Notes under the pieces: model-generated
The model's database searches: none
What the model was told of the DNA's origin: nothing
Seen by the model: only the letters and a program-made list of their open reading frames with translations
Position numbers and translations under genes: made by a program
Shown: positions 8,646 to 17,659 of the stretch, piece after piece
How the letters are laid out: each line of letters opens with the position of its first letter
Position numbering within the stretch: position 1 is the stretch's first letter
DNA from: Ruegeria sp. AD91A
Lineage (GTDB): Bacteria; Pseudomonadota; Alphaproteobacteria; Rhodobacterales; Rhodobacteraceae
Direction of reading: 5' to 3'
Assembly (NCBI RefSeq): GCF_003443535.1
Contig: NZ_CP031946.1
Coordinates: 2,232,001-2,296,000, forward strand
Length of the DNA: 64,000 nt

Positions 8646-9032
8646 CTAGGCCGGGCCGTTGTTGTCGATGTCGAGGAACATCTTCCACGCTCCGTTTTCG
8701 TCGCGCTTGTACCCAAGCACCAAGCGGCCCTCAGGCTTCTTGACCTCGCCTGTGTCGCGCATCTTCATCGTGCCGTAGAAACGGCCGGACACGATGGCTG
8801 TGTCACCGTAGACCTGCAGATCTTCGATGTCATAACCAGAGGTGATTTCTGCGGCGGCAATACGCGGGTTGTATTTGTCGCGAATCGCTTGCGTGCCGAT
8901 TGTTACGGGCTGGCGTTCGTTCACCGTCATCACATCAGGATGGCATGAAGCCACCATCCGTTCGGTGTCACCACTGTCAAGGCCATTGTTCCATTCGCCG
9001 ATGGCGGCTTGGATTTCTTCACGTTCGGTCAT
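8646..9032 (-). CDS. SnoaL/DUF4440-like NTF2-fold protein
   Basis: This 128-residue protein starts at 9030-9032, preceded by AAGGAGCAAGACA; a longer in-frame reading from 9092 lacks a ribosome site. Features are EEIQAAIGEWNNGLDSGD, then ERMVASCHPDVMTV, TIGTQAIRDKY and a C-terminal strand WKMFLDIDN, all typical of SnoaL-like or DUF4440 proteins with a ketosteroid-isomerase-like fold. It is the first gene of the leftward trio and is divergent from the LysR gene at 9180, which probably controls it. Its ligand is unknown. Confidence 0.72.
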   Translation of the reverse strand: MTEREEIQAAIGEWNNGLDSGDTERMVASCHPDVMTVNERQPVTIGTQAIRDKYNPRIAAAEITSGYDIEDLQVYGDTAIVSGRFYGTMKMRDTGEVKKPEGRLVLGYKRDENGAWKMFLDIDNNGPA

Positions 9033-9125
9033 TGTCTTGCTCCTTGGGTTGTTGATTGAAGAACCGGTTATCGACCTGATCTTCGTTGCCACATTTTTGC
9101 GTCTTGCTGAGTATGTATGGCGCTG

Positions 9126-9135
9126 CTAACGTTAG
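9126..9135. promoter_or_regulatory. CTAACGTTAG palindrome between NTF2 genes and LysR
   Basis: This perfect 10-base palindrome lies in the 147-base divergent gap, 45 bases before the LysR start at 9180. Its place suggests an operator or core of a LysR site, but it is short and could arise by chance. Confidence 0.3.
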
Positions 9136-9179
9136 AATAACCCCACTTCATCCTGACAGTGCGATCGGAAAAGCGAACA

Positions 9180-10082
9180 ATGGCCCGTAGTAGCTTTGGT
9201 GACATTCGTGTATTTGTCGAAGTCGCGCGCCGTGGTGGTTTCCGCGCGGCGGCCGAGCATCTTCAGCAAGCTCCGGCGTCGGTTAGTGAGGCAATCCAAC
9301 GTTTTGAAGACCGTCTGGGCGTGCGGCTGTTTGAACGTTCATCACGGTCCGTCGTGCTGACACCGGTAGGCGAACAGTTCTATGTAAAAAGCCTGCCCGC
9401 CATACTTGATCTGGAAGGCGCGCTGGATGACATCCACGCGCAGAAAGATGAGGTCGCAGGCACCTTGAGGCTTTCGGCCCCTTACAGCGCTGGCCCCTTC
9501 TTTCTGGATGATCTGGTCGCGCGTTTCGCGGCTGCATTTCCAACGGTCGATGTCGAAGTGATCTATGATGATCAGAAGGTCGATCTTCTGACGTCAGGCG
9601 TCGATGCCGCCATCCGTTCAAGCACGCTACTCGGGCCAGATACTCATGCTGTTTCTGTTGGGCCAGAGCTGGAGATGACCATCGTCGCTTTGGCTGAGTA
9701 CCTTGCGCAGAAGGGGACACCCGACCATCCGCGGGATATCCTAGATCACGATGCAATCTGTTATGCTTTTGGCTCGGGTGATAATCTGGCCGCGTGGGGG
9801 TTCAACGGGCCAGAGGGTATTTACACGATACAGCCAAAACCGCGTATGGTGGCAAACGATATGCGGTCGCTTCTTGCCTATGCAAAGCAAGGGCTTGGTC
9901 TTGCATATCTTTACAGAGAAATAGCTGTGCCTCATTTGGAAGAGGGTGGCCTGACCGAAGTTCTTAGCGGCCAAGTGGGACAGCTTCCGCGCTATTCTTT
10001 GAATTACCGCAGTAAGCGTAATATGACACGACGGCTCAGAGCGTTTGTCGATATGGCAAAAGCGTCTGGCAAGGCGGCGTAG
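9180..10082 (+). CDS. LysR-family transcriptional regulator
   Basis: This 300-residue regulator has an N-terminal winged helix-turn-helix (FVEVARRGGFRAAAEHLQQ, then SVSEAIQRFEDRLGVRLFER) and a C-terminal periplasmic-binding-protein-like effector domain with VDAAIRS and GLGLAYLYRE. The ATG at 9180 is preferred over an in-frame GTG at 9159 because the helix-turn-helix then begins at the usual distance. It is divergent from three NTF2-fold genes, which LysR regulators often control. It is convergent with another LysR gene 25 bases downstream. Confidence 0.88.
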   Translation: MARSSFGDIRVFVEVARRGGFRAAAEHLQQAPASVSEAIQRFEDRLGVRLFERSSRSVVLTPVGEQFYVKSLPAILDLEGALDDIHAQKDEVAGTLRLSAPYSAGPFFLDDLVARFAAAFPTVDVEVIYDDQKVDLLTSGVDAAIRSSTLLGPDTHAVSVGPELEMTIVALAEYLAQKGTPDHPRDILDHDAICYAFGSGDNLAAWGFNGPEGIYTIQPKPRMVANDMRSLLAYAKQGLGLAYLYREIAVPHLEEGGLTEVLSGQVGQLPRYSLNYRSKRNMTRRLRAFVDMAKASGKAA

Positions 10083-10107
10083 CGCAGGGTTGGGGCGATT
10101 TTCCGTG

Positions 10108-11022
10108 TCAGCCTGGCAGTGTCGCGACGCTGTCAGAACATAAGGCCGCGTCGCCTGAGAGATGATCAATAAGCGCGCGCACCCGCGTTGTAAGGCGCCT
10201 GTTCTGCGGGAAGAGCGCGGCAACAGTATATGGCGAGACCCGGTGCTCGGCGAAAAGTTCAACCAAGTCACCGGACCTGAAGGCGTCCGCCACCGTGTAG
10301 GCGGGGCAACGTGCTATTGCAGCCCCTGTTGCGGCGAGCCGGGCTGCGGCTGCGGGCGCGTTCATGCGAAAGCGTCCGCTGACTGAGACAGCCTCTTCCT
10401 GGCCATTGATATTGAACCTCCAGACGGTGGGCTCGGTCATGTTCCCGTCGAGAATACACTCATGGGTGGCCAGCGCGCGCGGGTGGTTTGGCGTTCCGGC
10501 TTGCTCCAGATAGGCAGTTGATGCGCAGACCACCAAGGGCATGCGGCCCAGTTGCCGTACCTTGAGTGAGCTGTCTCGCATGGGGCCAATCCTGATGGCG
10601 AGGTCGAAGCCTTCTTCAATGATCGACACGCGGCGGTCAGAGAATTGCAGATTAAGTTCCACGTTGGGGTGTTTCGCCGCAAACTTTGCAAGCGACGGCG
10701 TTAGCCGCAATGCACCGAACCCGGTGGGGGCCGAAATGTGTATCGCACCACGTAGCGACGCCTGATCGTGTCTGACCCTTTCTTCCAACTCATCAAAGCC
10801 ATCAAGAAGAGGTTCACACAGCGTTAGGTATGTCGCGCCGGCGTCTGTCAAAGAGACACTACGTGTGGTGCGATTGAGCAGCTGCACACCAAGCGCGTTT
10901 TCCAAGTCAGCGACGTATTTGCTGACCAAACGCGCAGATCGCCCCATGCGTTGCGCGGCAATAGTGAAAGAGGCGTTCTTGGCGACAAGCGCAAACGCCC
11001 GCATTCGGTCAATTTTATCCAT
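10108..11022 (-). CDS. LysR-family transcriptional regulator
   Basis: This 304-residue LysR protein begins MDKIDRMRAFALVAKNASF, followed by the helix-turn-helix (AAQRMGRSARLVSKYVADLE) and the effector domain. It resembles the large group of LysR regulators that control quinone- or aromatic-stress genes. It is divergent from the glutathione S-transferase at 11130 with a 107-base gap, so it most likely regulates the GST-DUF1348 pair. It shares little beyond the fold with the LysR at 9180. Confidence 0.87.
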   Translation of the reverse strand: MDKIDRMRAFALVAKNASFTIAAQRMGRSARLVSKYVADLENALGVQLLNRTTRSVSLTDAGATYLTLCEPLLDGFDELEERVRHDQASLRGAIHISAPTGFGALRLTPSLAKFAAKHPNVELNLQFSDRRVSIIEEGFDLAIRIGPMRDSSLKVRQLGRMPLVVCASTAYLEQAGTPNHPRALATHECILDGNMTEPTVWRFNINGQEEAVSVSGRFRMNAPAAAARLAATGAAIARCPAYTVADAFRSGDLVELFAEHRVSPYTVAALFPQNRRLTTRVRALIDHLSGDAALCSDSVATLPG

Positions 11023-11129
11023 CTTATTGCGCCTTCTCAGGGCTTAAACATACGCTAATTTAGACAATTATCGCTGGAATGTACAACTGGTAGGGCTAGC
11101 GCATACCTTGAACATAACTGGAGACACTG

Positions 11130-11765
11130 ATGTCAAACGCCGTTCGCATTCACCACTTCGCAAAGTCAGGTCACGCCCATCGTGCCTTGGTTTTTGCGAA
11201 GCTCGCCGGGATCGCTCATGAAGAAGTTCCCGTGGATTTGGCAAGTGGTGCGCACAAATCACCGGAGTTTTTGGCCATGAACCCAAACGGACAGGTGCCC
11301 GTTATGGAAGATGGCGATGTAATCGTATCGGATTCAAACGCAATTCTGGTCTATCTCGCGCGGACATATGCGCCTGACTGGATGCCAAGCACCCCGGTCG
11401 ACGAAGCCAATGTTCAGCGCTGGCTGACCCTTGCGGCTGGTGAAATTGCATTCGGGTCTTGTGCCGCACGTCTGATCACCGTTTTTGACGCCCCGCTGGA
11501 CCCAGTCTTTGCTGATTCCACAGCGACCAAGGCGATGCAAAAGCTGGAACATGGGCTGGAAGGTCGTGATTGGCTGGTTGGCGATCGTCCGACGATCGCT
11601 GATGTCGCGAATTATTCCTATACCGCCCATGCGCCTGAGGGGAATGTCTCGCTTGATCCTTACCCGAATGTCCGGGCATGGCTCGCCCGTTTCGAAGCCT
11701 TGCCAGGTTTCCAGGCCATGCCAGCGACGGCTGTCGGCCTTGTGGCTGAATTAGGGGCGCGCTGA
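11130..11765 (+). CDS. Glutathione S-transferase family protein
   Basis: This 211-residue cytoplasmic protein has the N-terminal thioredoxin-like domain ([20 protein letters not shown]) with the conserved cis-proline and SNAIL-like motif ([10 protein letters not shown] and [12 protein letters not shown]), then the all-helical C-terminal domain ([15 protein letters not shown], the usual N-capping box). The putative catalytic serine is in AKSGHAHR. The start follows TGGAGACACTG. It is coupled to a DUF1348 gene one base downstream and is divergent from a LysR gene. It likely conjugates glutathione to or reduces a reactive carbon compound; the substrate is unknown. Confidence 0.88.
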   Translation: MSNAVRIHHFAKSGHAHRALVFAKLAGIAHEEVPVDLASGAHKSPEFLAMNPNGQVPVMEDGDVIVSDSNAILVYLARTYAPDWMPSTPVDEANVQRWLTLAAGEIAFGSCAARLITVFDAPLDPVFADSTATKAMQKLEHGLEGRDWLVGDRPTIADVANYSYTAHAPEGNVSLDPYPNVRAWLARFEALPGFQAMPATAVGLVAELGAR

Positions 11766-11766
11766 T

Positions 11767-12189
11767 ATGACATCCGCAGCCCCGCGCCATCCGGTACCGC
11801 CGTTTACGAAAGACTCCGCGATCGAAAAGGTGCGTCTTGCAGAAGACGGTTGGAACGGTCGAAACCCTGCGAAAGTCGCACTTGCGTACACACCCGACAG
11901 CAAATGGCGCAATCGGGCCGAGTTTCCCGAAGGCCAGGCGCAGATTGAAGAGTTTCTGACCCGCAAGTGGGCCAAGGAACTGGACTATCGGTTGATCAAG
12001 GAATTGTGGGCTTACGGCGGTAATCGCATCGCCGTGCGATACGCCCATGAGTATCACGACGACAGCGGAAACTGGTTTCGGGCCTATGGTAATGAAAACT
12101 GGGAGTTCGACAAAGATGGGTTCATGGCGCATCGTTTTGCCAGCATCAACGAACACCCCATTCAAGAGGCAGATCGAAAGATTCATTGA
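11767..12189 (+). CDS. DUF1348 (NTF2-like) protein
   Basis: This 140-residue protein matches the DUF1348 branch of the NTF2 superfamily: [32 protein letters not shown], and the C-terminal [17 protein letters not shown] are characteristic. Function in this family is unknown. It follows the glutathione S-transferase with one base between stop and start, so the two are almost surely co-translated. It is the fourth NTF2-fold protein in this region. Confidence 0.85.
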   Translation: MTSAAPRHPVPPFTKDSAIEKVRLAEDGWNGRNPAKVALAYTPDSKWRNRAEFPEGQAQIEEFLTRKWAKELDYRLIKELWAYGGNRIAVRYAHEYHDDSGNWFRAYGNENWEFDKDGFMAHRFASINEHPIQEADRKIH

Positions 12190-12267
12190 CCGGTTGGTCG
12201 CCGCCCTGATGATCATCCGGGTCTAAGCGATCTGGGGCTATAGCTCTGACGCCGTAGCACGAAAAGT

Positions 12268-12312
12268 CGCTAACGCCTTCCAGACCCACAGATCCAATGG
12301 AAGGCGTCAGCG
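12268..12312. terminator. Long hairpin between DUF1348 gene and flavin fusion gene
   Basis: Arms CGCTAACGCCTTCCA (12268-12282) and TGGAAGGCGTCAGCG (12298-12312) pair at 14 of 15 positions around a 15-base loop. There is no T-run on either side. It may end the GST transcript with Rho or protect its 3' end, or act as a regulatory structure before the gene at 12361. Confidence 0.5.
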
Positions 12313-12360
12313 GAAGCATTGCAATACAACTGATTGTCAAACGGATGAACGGAGCACGGG

Positions 12361-14331
12361 ATGGTTCGGATACATAAATCTCACAAGGGTGAGCTGTTGC
12401 TTCAAAAGCGGCGCAAGACACCAAAAGAGCTGATCGACTCCATTCCTCGGTACATCGACAGTGACATGCCGCAGCAGCACGCGGATTTCTTTGCGGGCCT
12501 GTCTTACTTGCCGCTGGCGACGCTGGATCGCGACGGGCGACCGTGGGTCAGCCTGCTGGTCACACAGTCAGAGAGCGATCCGTCGGTCGGCATCAAGATT
12601 TCGGGCCACAATGCGATGGACGTCTTCGCCGAAAGCAACGCTTTCGATCCCTTTGCCCGCTCTTTGAAGCAGGACCCAATGTCTGGGCGGCAACAACGGC
12701 TCTTTGCTGGAGTAGGGGTCGACTTCCGCAACCGTCGACGGAACAAAATCGCAGGGGGAATTCGCTCTGCATCTGTTGAAGAGACTGGAAAAATCAGCCT
12801 GCAACTGGAGTCTGATCAACACCTTGGGAACTGCCCCAAGTACATCACCGTGCGGGCATTGGCGCATGAACAGCGCGCCGCTGAACTGGTGCATGATTCC
12901 TTTGACAGCCACGCAACTGCTTTGCCGGATGCGGCCAAGGCGGTCGTGGATCAGGCCAGCACGGTCTTTCTGGCGACAAAGCACAGTGGAGATGAAACCG
13001 CTACTGGCACGAAGACGGATATGGGGGTAAATCATCGTGGCGGTGCACCGGGTTTTACCCGCATTTACGAAGAAACCGATGGCGACGATATCACTACCTA
13101 TCTGGTTTTGCCCGACTATTCCGGCAATCGCTTCTATCAGTCCTTGGGCAACATTGAGACTGACCCAGAGGTCGGCCTTGTCTTTCCAGACTTCACCACG
13201 GGTCATGTCCTTTATGTCACGGGTAAGGCCGAAAACCTGATGGATGATGAAGCGCCAGCGCTCATGCCGCGGGTCAGCCTGCTTACGCGCATCAAAGTTA
13301 CAGGGGCGGTTTTTGTGAAAGACGGCCTGAACCTCAGGCTCATGTCGGAAGAGCATTTCTCGCCCTATAATCCGCCGGTAAAGCCCTTGCGTCAGGAACT
13401 GGAACAGATGGGGCATGCACTCGTTGCGCACGAGACTGCAACCCCAATCACTGCCACTCTTGTTTCGACGAAACCGCTTTCTGAAAGTATCACAACTTTC
13501 AACTTCGATCTGTCACAGCCGATCAACTCACCTTTGCCGGGTGGGTTTGGTGTTTTCGATTTCTCTGGGCTTCTGGACACGGGGTACAGCCACATGAACG
13601 AAGCTAACCCTCAGCTTGTCAACGAGGACTTCGTGCGCACCTGGACGCTTTCGAATGCGCCCAGCTTTGCGGCAGAAAGAAATGCGTTTGCCGCGACCCA
13701 TCAGGTCAGCGTCACTGTCAAACGTAAACCGGGCGGCTTGATGTCGAATGCTCTACATAACAATGCCCAAAAACTGATCAAGGACAGACTGCCGATTGAA
13801 TTCAGAGGGTCTGGCGCGGGGTTCACCTGCTTTTCGCAAGGCGCCAAAGACACGCCTCCACATATCCCATCAAAGGTTCTGTGGATCGCCGGCGGTGTTG
13901 GCATTACCCCATTTATGGCGATGTGGGACGGCATCCTCCAGTTGGCGAACGCTCACCCGCAAACATCGACCGACATCGTCCTCCTGTTTTCTGGTCGTGG
14001 TGATGACATCAAAGTGCTGGAGCATTTTGCCGGGCAAATTGGTCCTGTCCCAGCCAGTGTGAAACTTCGCATTGTGGCGTTTCAAAGCGTCGGAGATGAC
14101 CCATTGGTCGCAAAATCTGCAAGGGATGATCTGCGTCTAGCATTTTCTGAGGATGCGCTGCAGACCGAAGAACGGCGCGCGCAGATTGAAGATATCCAAT
14201 CCATCTCCGCACTCAACACGCGAGAAGTCTATATGTGCGGACCCGATGCGCTAATGACGTGGAGCGAAGCAGCGCTCACTAAACTAGGCGTCGAAGAAGG
14301 GAGACGTCATCGCGAGTCCTTCGTCTTCTGA
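12361..14331 (+). CDS. PPOX-type flavin domain fused to a ferredoxin-reductase-like FAD/NAD(P) domain
   Basis: This 656-residue protein joins two redox modules. Residues about 35-340 form a pyridoxamine-phosphate-oxidase-like FMN-binding split barrel (LATLDRDGRPWVS; NHRGGAPGF at 224-232). Residues about 360-656 form a flavodoxin/ferredoxin reductase module with the FAD motif RTWTLS (426-431), the NAD(P) motif GGVGITP (511-517) and MCGPDALM (625-632). The C-terminus ends in an aromatic residue. No 2Fe-2S domain or heme domain is seen. A flow of electrons from NAD(P)H through FAD to FMN is plausible. It follows the GST-DUF1348 pair; GGAG precedes the start. Confidence 0.85.
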   Translation: MVRIHKSHKGELLLQKRRKTPKELIDSIPRYIDSDMPQQHADFFAGLSYLPLATLDRDGRPWVSLLVTQSESDPSVGIKISGHNAMDVFAESNAFDPFARSLKQDPMSGRQQRLFAGVGVDFRNRRRNKIAGGIRSASVEETGKISLQLESDQHLGNCPKYITVRALAHEQRAAELVHDSFDSHATALPDAAKAVVDQASTVFLATKHSGDETATGTKTDMGVNHRGGAPGFTRIYEETDGDDITTYLVLPDYSGNRFYQSLGNIETDPEVGLVFPDFTTGHVLYVTGKAENLMDDEAPALMPRVSLLTRIKVTGAVFVKDGLNLRLMSEEHFSPYNPPVKPLRQELEQMGHALVAHETATPITATLVSTKPLSESITTFNFDLSQPINSPLPGGFGVFDFSGLLDTGYSHMNEANPQLVNEDFVRTWTLSNAPSFAAERNAFAATHQVSVTVKRKPGGLMSNALHNNAQKLIKDRLPIEFRGSGAGFTCFSQGAKDTPPHIPSKVLWIAGGVGITPFMAMWDGILQLANAHPQTSTDIVLLFSGRGDDIKVLEHFAGQIGPVPASVKLRIVAFQSVGDDPLVAKSARDDLRLAFSEDALQTEERRAQIEDIQSISALNTREVYMCGPDALMTWSEAALTKLGVEEGRRHRESFVF

Positions 14332-14720
14332 TTACAAAATTCACAAAGCCAATGACCATTTTTACCCGCAGTTAGTGAATTCTGAACCAGATTTTTGCTG
14401 CAGTATGTACGAATGGCTGATTTATCCACCGCGCGGCAGCACTAAATTTTACACTGACGCAGCAGTTCCCGCGCTGCATGCGCGCGCAGCGAGAAAACCG
14501 AATTCACAGGTAGGGCTCAAACCAGACCTCGGAGGCGGCGCAGCATGTGAATTGAGGGATACCAGGAGCGGTATCATGGACGGCCCGGATCGGATGAGGT
14601 GGTTGGCTCCTGCACCATCGACATCGAACGTGCCATAGTGCAGCTTTCATGCGGTAGCTTGTTCACCTTCAAGGTCCCAATTAGAATTTTCGGAACGAAT
14701 AATCACTGAGGGACGTAGCC
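14332..14720. other. Non-coding stretch with degenerate repeat words
   Basis: No gene is visible in these 389 bases. The sequence carries GCAGC-rich words (for example TTTGCTGCAGTA and ACGCAGCAGTTCCCGCGCTGC) like those of the other long gaps. A promoter for the gene at 14721 probably lies at its right end. Confidence 0.4.
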
Positions 14721-15116
14721 ATGACGCCTGATATCCAAACAGCCCGAAAATTGGCGCAAGATCATTGTGATGCCTGGACGAACAAGGCTCCGGATCAAGT
14801 CGCCAGTCGGTATTCGGAAAATACAACGATGATTATGAATGGTGGCGAACCGATGAACAGTCGCTCGCAGATCGGTGAAATGGCGACCGGTTTCATGACT
14901 GAATTCCCCGACCTAGTGCTTAACCTCGATACTGTTCTCGTAGCCGATCATCACATGGTTTACGCATGGACGTTCGAAGGCCAGCACAAAGATACAGGAA
15001 ACAAAGTTCGCTTTTCGGGTTGGGAAGAGTGGGACCTCGATGAAAATCTAAACGTGACCAAGTCGCTGGGGTGGTATGACGGCGCAGATTACGATCGTCA
15101 GGTTTCAGGGACGTAA
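14721..15116 (+). CDS. SnoaL-like NTF2-fold protein
   Basis: This 131-residue protein has the SnoaL-like layout: an N-terminal helix (ARKLAQDHCDAWTNK), DQVASRYSENTTMIMNGGE, MATGFMTEFPDLVLNLD and the W-rich strand MVYAWTFEGQH, which is typical of SnoaL polyketide-cyclase-like proteins. The start follows GAGGGACGTAGCC. It stands alone between two non-coding stretches. It is the fifth NTF2-fold protein between 7727 and 15116; the substrate is unknown. Confidence 0.78.
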   Translation: MTPDIQTARKLAQDHCDAWTNKAPDQVASRYSENTTMIMNGGEPMNSRSQIGEMATGFMTEFPDLVLNLDTVLVADHHMVYAWTFEGQHKDTGNKVRFSGWEEWDLDENLNVTKSLGWYDGADYDRQVSGT

Positions 15117-15487
15117 CCGCTCAAATCGCAAACACACTAGCGGTCGATTTTGGGGTCAATGGTGGCCTCTGGTCAGCGCAGCCTTTCCCGTCGCGATACG
15201 AAGTCACTTGTGGGGGACGGCCCAAAACTGCCGTTGACAGAGAGGCATCTTTGCTGCGATGCGGCCCGTCAGATGAGACATTCGCCGCGGGCGCAAAACC
15301 GAGATCGAGTCGAACTCACGGTTTGCGGACCAAGCGCAATTTCGCTGCAAGAGGCTTCAAAGTCTGGTGAAGACGTATCAAGACCGCCGTGCCCGGCACC
15401 TGGGTTGGAAACCGGTCATTCGCTGCAATCGCAAAAATTCGCTTTGATTGTGACAGGTCTCGGGCTCCAAGCAGAAATAGAAACGAA
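15117..15487. other. Non-coding stretch with degenerate repeat words
   Basis: No credible gene is visible. The gap contains GACGGCCCAA (15216-15225, also at 33729-33738) and TGCGGCCCGTC (15260-15270, also at 36923-36933), placing it in the same decayed-repeat group as other gaps here. Confidence 0.4.
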
Positions 15488-16855
15488 CTACGGGGCTATG
15501 GGAAGCTGAAGCGTAACGCTTGCTCCTTTTTCGACTTGGTTGATCGCGACCACTCCTCCGTGGCGCTTCGCTACAGCTGAGACAATCGATAACCCTAAAC
15601 CGCTACCTTCGGAATATTCCAGCTGCGAGAACCGACTGAAAACGGCTTCGCTTTGGTCGGGTGAAAGGCCGGTTCCGTCATCGGATACAGTTAGCTTGAC
15701 GTCCCCTCCTTCACAGCGCAGCACAACTGAAATTCGACTCAGTATAGCGCCGCCGTGCTTAACCGCGTTATCCAGCAGGTTCTTAATAGCCTCTGCCAAA
15801 AAGACCCGATCTCCCAAGACCAATATTGTCGGTTCTGGCATTGAGACTTCAAAATCGATCCCTTTTGCGAGGATATGAACACCCATGTCCGCGCAGGCTT
15901 CTTCCACAACCGCACGGAAATCAATCTTGTCCATCTGATCCTGATGCGTAGGCTGCCGCAACCGCTCCAACGACAATAGCTGTTCGGCCACCTTGGCGGA
16001 GTTTTTTGCTGCCGACACAAGCTCGATAATCCGTTTGTCCTTGTCCTCATTCGTTTTTGCATCCCGCAACGCCTCGGCCATGGACTGAACTGCTGCCGCC
16101 GGATTTCGCAGCTGATGTGCGGCTTCTGAGATAAACACCTGGTGGGCGTTGATGCTGTGCTCGACCTGTCCAAACAGCCGGTTCAAGGTCTGAACAATGC
16201 CAAGAACCTCGACCGGGACCGGGCGTTTGATTTCGCTCAGGTCGTCAGGTGAGCGTAGGTCGATCGCATCCTGTAAATCCAGCAAGGGCCGCAACCCGCG
16301 AGCGACCCCAAACCACACTACAAAAGCAAGGGTGGCCAGCAGGATACCCATCAGGATCGCCGCGCGGATCGACAGTTCGTTGGCAAAGGCGTTGCGGTCA
16401 GCAACGCGTTGCCAAGCTGTTACCGTCGCATCGCCCACTAGGTTACCCAGTGTGACACGCTCGGTCATTTTCAATACGCGCACCGGCTCATCCCGATAGA
16501 TAGCCTCGAAAAACCTCGGCTGGTACGCGTCTTGCTCAGACGGGTTTGCAGCGGCCGGAGGATATGCATACCCTGTGACGTAGATGCCGCCGGGTCCGGT
16601 CACGTGATAGAAAATCTCTCCGCCTGATGCGTCGCGGATCAAGCTGCGCGTGGTGGGCGACAGGGCATCGCCTTCGGACACCGCCACATCGCGTGAAATG
16701 GCCAGACCGGCAGACAACAGGCTGTCGTCAAATAACTCTTGCGCCGTCTTTTGGGCGACCGTGTAACGCCAGTATCCAAGCAGGATCGCGAGCAGTACCA
16801 AGGGCGTCAGGATCAGAATGAACAGCCTGAGCCTGAGCGAACGGTGCCGGATCAC
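15488..16855 (-). CDS. tctE: TctE-like sensor histidine kinase
   Basis: This 455-residue inner-membrane kinase has transmembrane segments near 9-27 and 163-184 around a periplasmic sensor region typical of the TctE/2CSK N-terminal domain (GYAYPP). A HAMP-like segment (185-235), HisKA with His247 in EAAHQLRNP and an HATPase domain with DDGTGL and GSGLGLSIV follow. TctE kinases sense external tricarboxylates. The gene overlaps tctD by four bases (ATGA) and the pair is divergent from tctC, which it probably controls. Confidence 0.88.
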   Translation of the reverse strand: MIRHRSLRLRLFILILTPLVLLAILLGYWRYTVAQKTAQELFDDSLLSAGLAISRDVAVSEGDALSPTTRSLIRDASGGEIFYHVTGPGGIYVTGYAYPPAAANPSEQDAYQPRFFEAIYRDEPVRVLKMTERVTLGNLVGDATVTAWQRVADRNAFANELSIRAAILMGILLATLAFVVWFGVARGLRPLLDLQDAIDLRSPDDLSEIKRPVPVEVLGIVQTLNRLFGQVEHSINAHQVFISEAAHQLRNPAAAVQSMAEALRDAKTNEDKDKRIIELVSAAKNSAKVAEQLLSLERLRQPTHQDQMDKIDFRAVVEEACADMGVHILAKGIDFEVSMPEPTILVLGDRVFLAEAIKNLLDNAVKHGGAILSRISVVLRCEGGDVKLTVSDDGTGLSPDQSEAVFSRFSQLEYSEGSGLGLSIVSAVAKRHGGVVAINQVEKGASVTLQLPIAP

Positions 16856-17520
16856 TTTTGCACCTCAAGCAGATATCCAAGACCACGGGCCGTCTTGATC
16901 CGGATGCCAAATTTCTGAAGGCGCTTGCGCAGTCGTGACACATGCGGCTCGATGGCTGAATCGTCGACATCGGCACCCACGCCGTAGACGTAGTCGGTCA
17001 ACTGACTTTTGGGGACGATCCTGCCGCGCCGTTCCAACAGGCATTCAAGCACAGCCATTTCCCGACGCGGCACATCGAGAACTTGGCCCTTTGCGCTCAC
17101 TTGCCGGGCGGTACAGTCAAACTCAAGATCTCCGATGGTCTCTCGCGCGCCATAATCCAGTTGTTTGCGGCGGGACAGCGCGCGGATGCGGGCCTCAAGC
17201 TCATCCATCTCAAAGGGCTTCACAAGGTAATCGTCTGCGCCCATATCCAGGCCCGATACGCGATCGCTGGTATCGGTGCGCGCGGTCAGCAGGATGACAG
17301 GCGCACTGTCGCCCCGATGGCGCAGCGACCGCAAGATCTCAAGACCTGACCGACCCGGCAGGTTGATGTCCAGAACAATCAGATCCGCGCCTTCCTGTTC
17401 CAGATACAGATCGGCGGCATCGCCATCTGTCAGCACGTCGGCGGCATGGCCCCGATCCCGCAGGCGATAAGCAATGGCGTTGGCGAGGGTTTCATTATCC
17501 TCGACGATGACGATCCGCAT
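16852..17520 (-). CDS. tctD: TctD-like OmpR-family response regulator
   Basis: This 222-residue regulator has a receiver domain (MRIVIVEDNETLANAIAYRL, phosphoacceptor Asp51 in VLDINLPG, Lys in VKPFE) and an OmpR/PhoB winged helix (PRREMAVLECLLERRG, then VSRLRKRLQK). The start at 17518-17520 gives the canonical receiver opening; an in-frame extension to 17559 is not needed. It lies upstream of tctE with a four-base overlap. The 139 bases to tctC hold the shared regulatory region. Confidence 0.9.
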   Translation of the reverse strand: MRIVIVEDNETLANAIAYRLRDRGHAADVLTDGDAADLYLEQEGADLIVLDINLPGRSGLEILRSLRHRGDSAPVILLTARTDTSDRVSGLDMGADDYLVKPFEMDELEARIRALSRRKQLDYGARETIGDLEFDCTARQVSAKGQVLDVPRREMAVLECLLERRGRIVPKSQLTDYVYGVGADVDDSAIEPHVSRLRKRLQKFGIRIKTARGLGYLLEVQK

Positions 17521-17659
17521 TTGGGCTCCTGCAAGTTTCGCGCAAGGTTGGCGTTCCATGATTGCCAGATGGGAGGGGGAATCAACCCCGCAGTTCTATT
17601 TGCGATCACGGTGGCGCGGGGAGCGCCGACGTGGTTGTCTGGTCAACAGGGAGGAACCA

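Noticed and set aside
11476..12216. 246-residue open frame on the minus strand
   Set aside because: Antisense to the GST and DUF1348 genes, both well supported.
12568..13431. 287-residue open frame on the minus strand
   Set aside because: Antisense to the PPOX-reductase fusion, with no motifs; the plus-strand protein has clear flavin and NAD(P) motifs.
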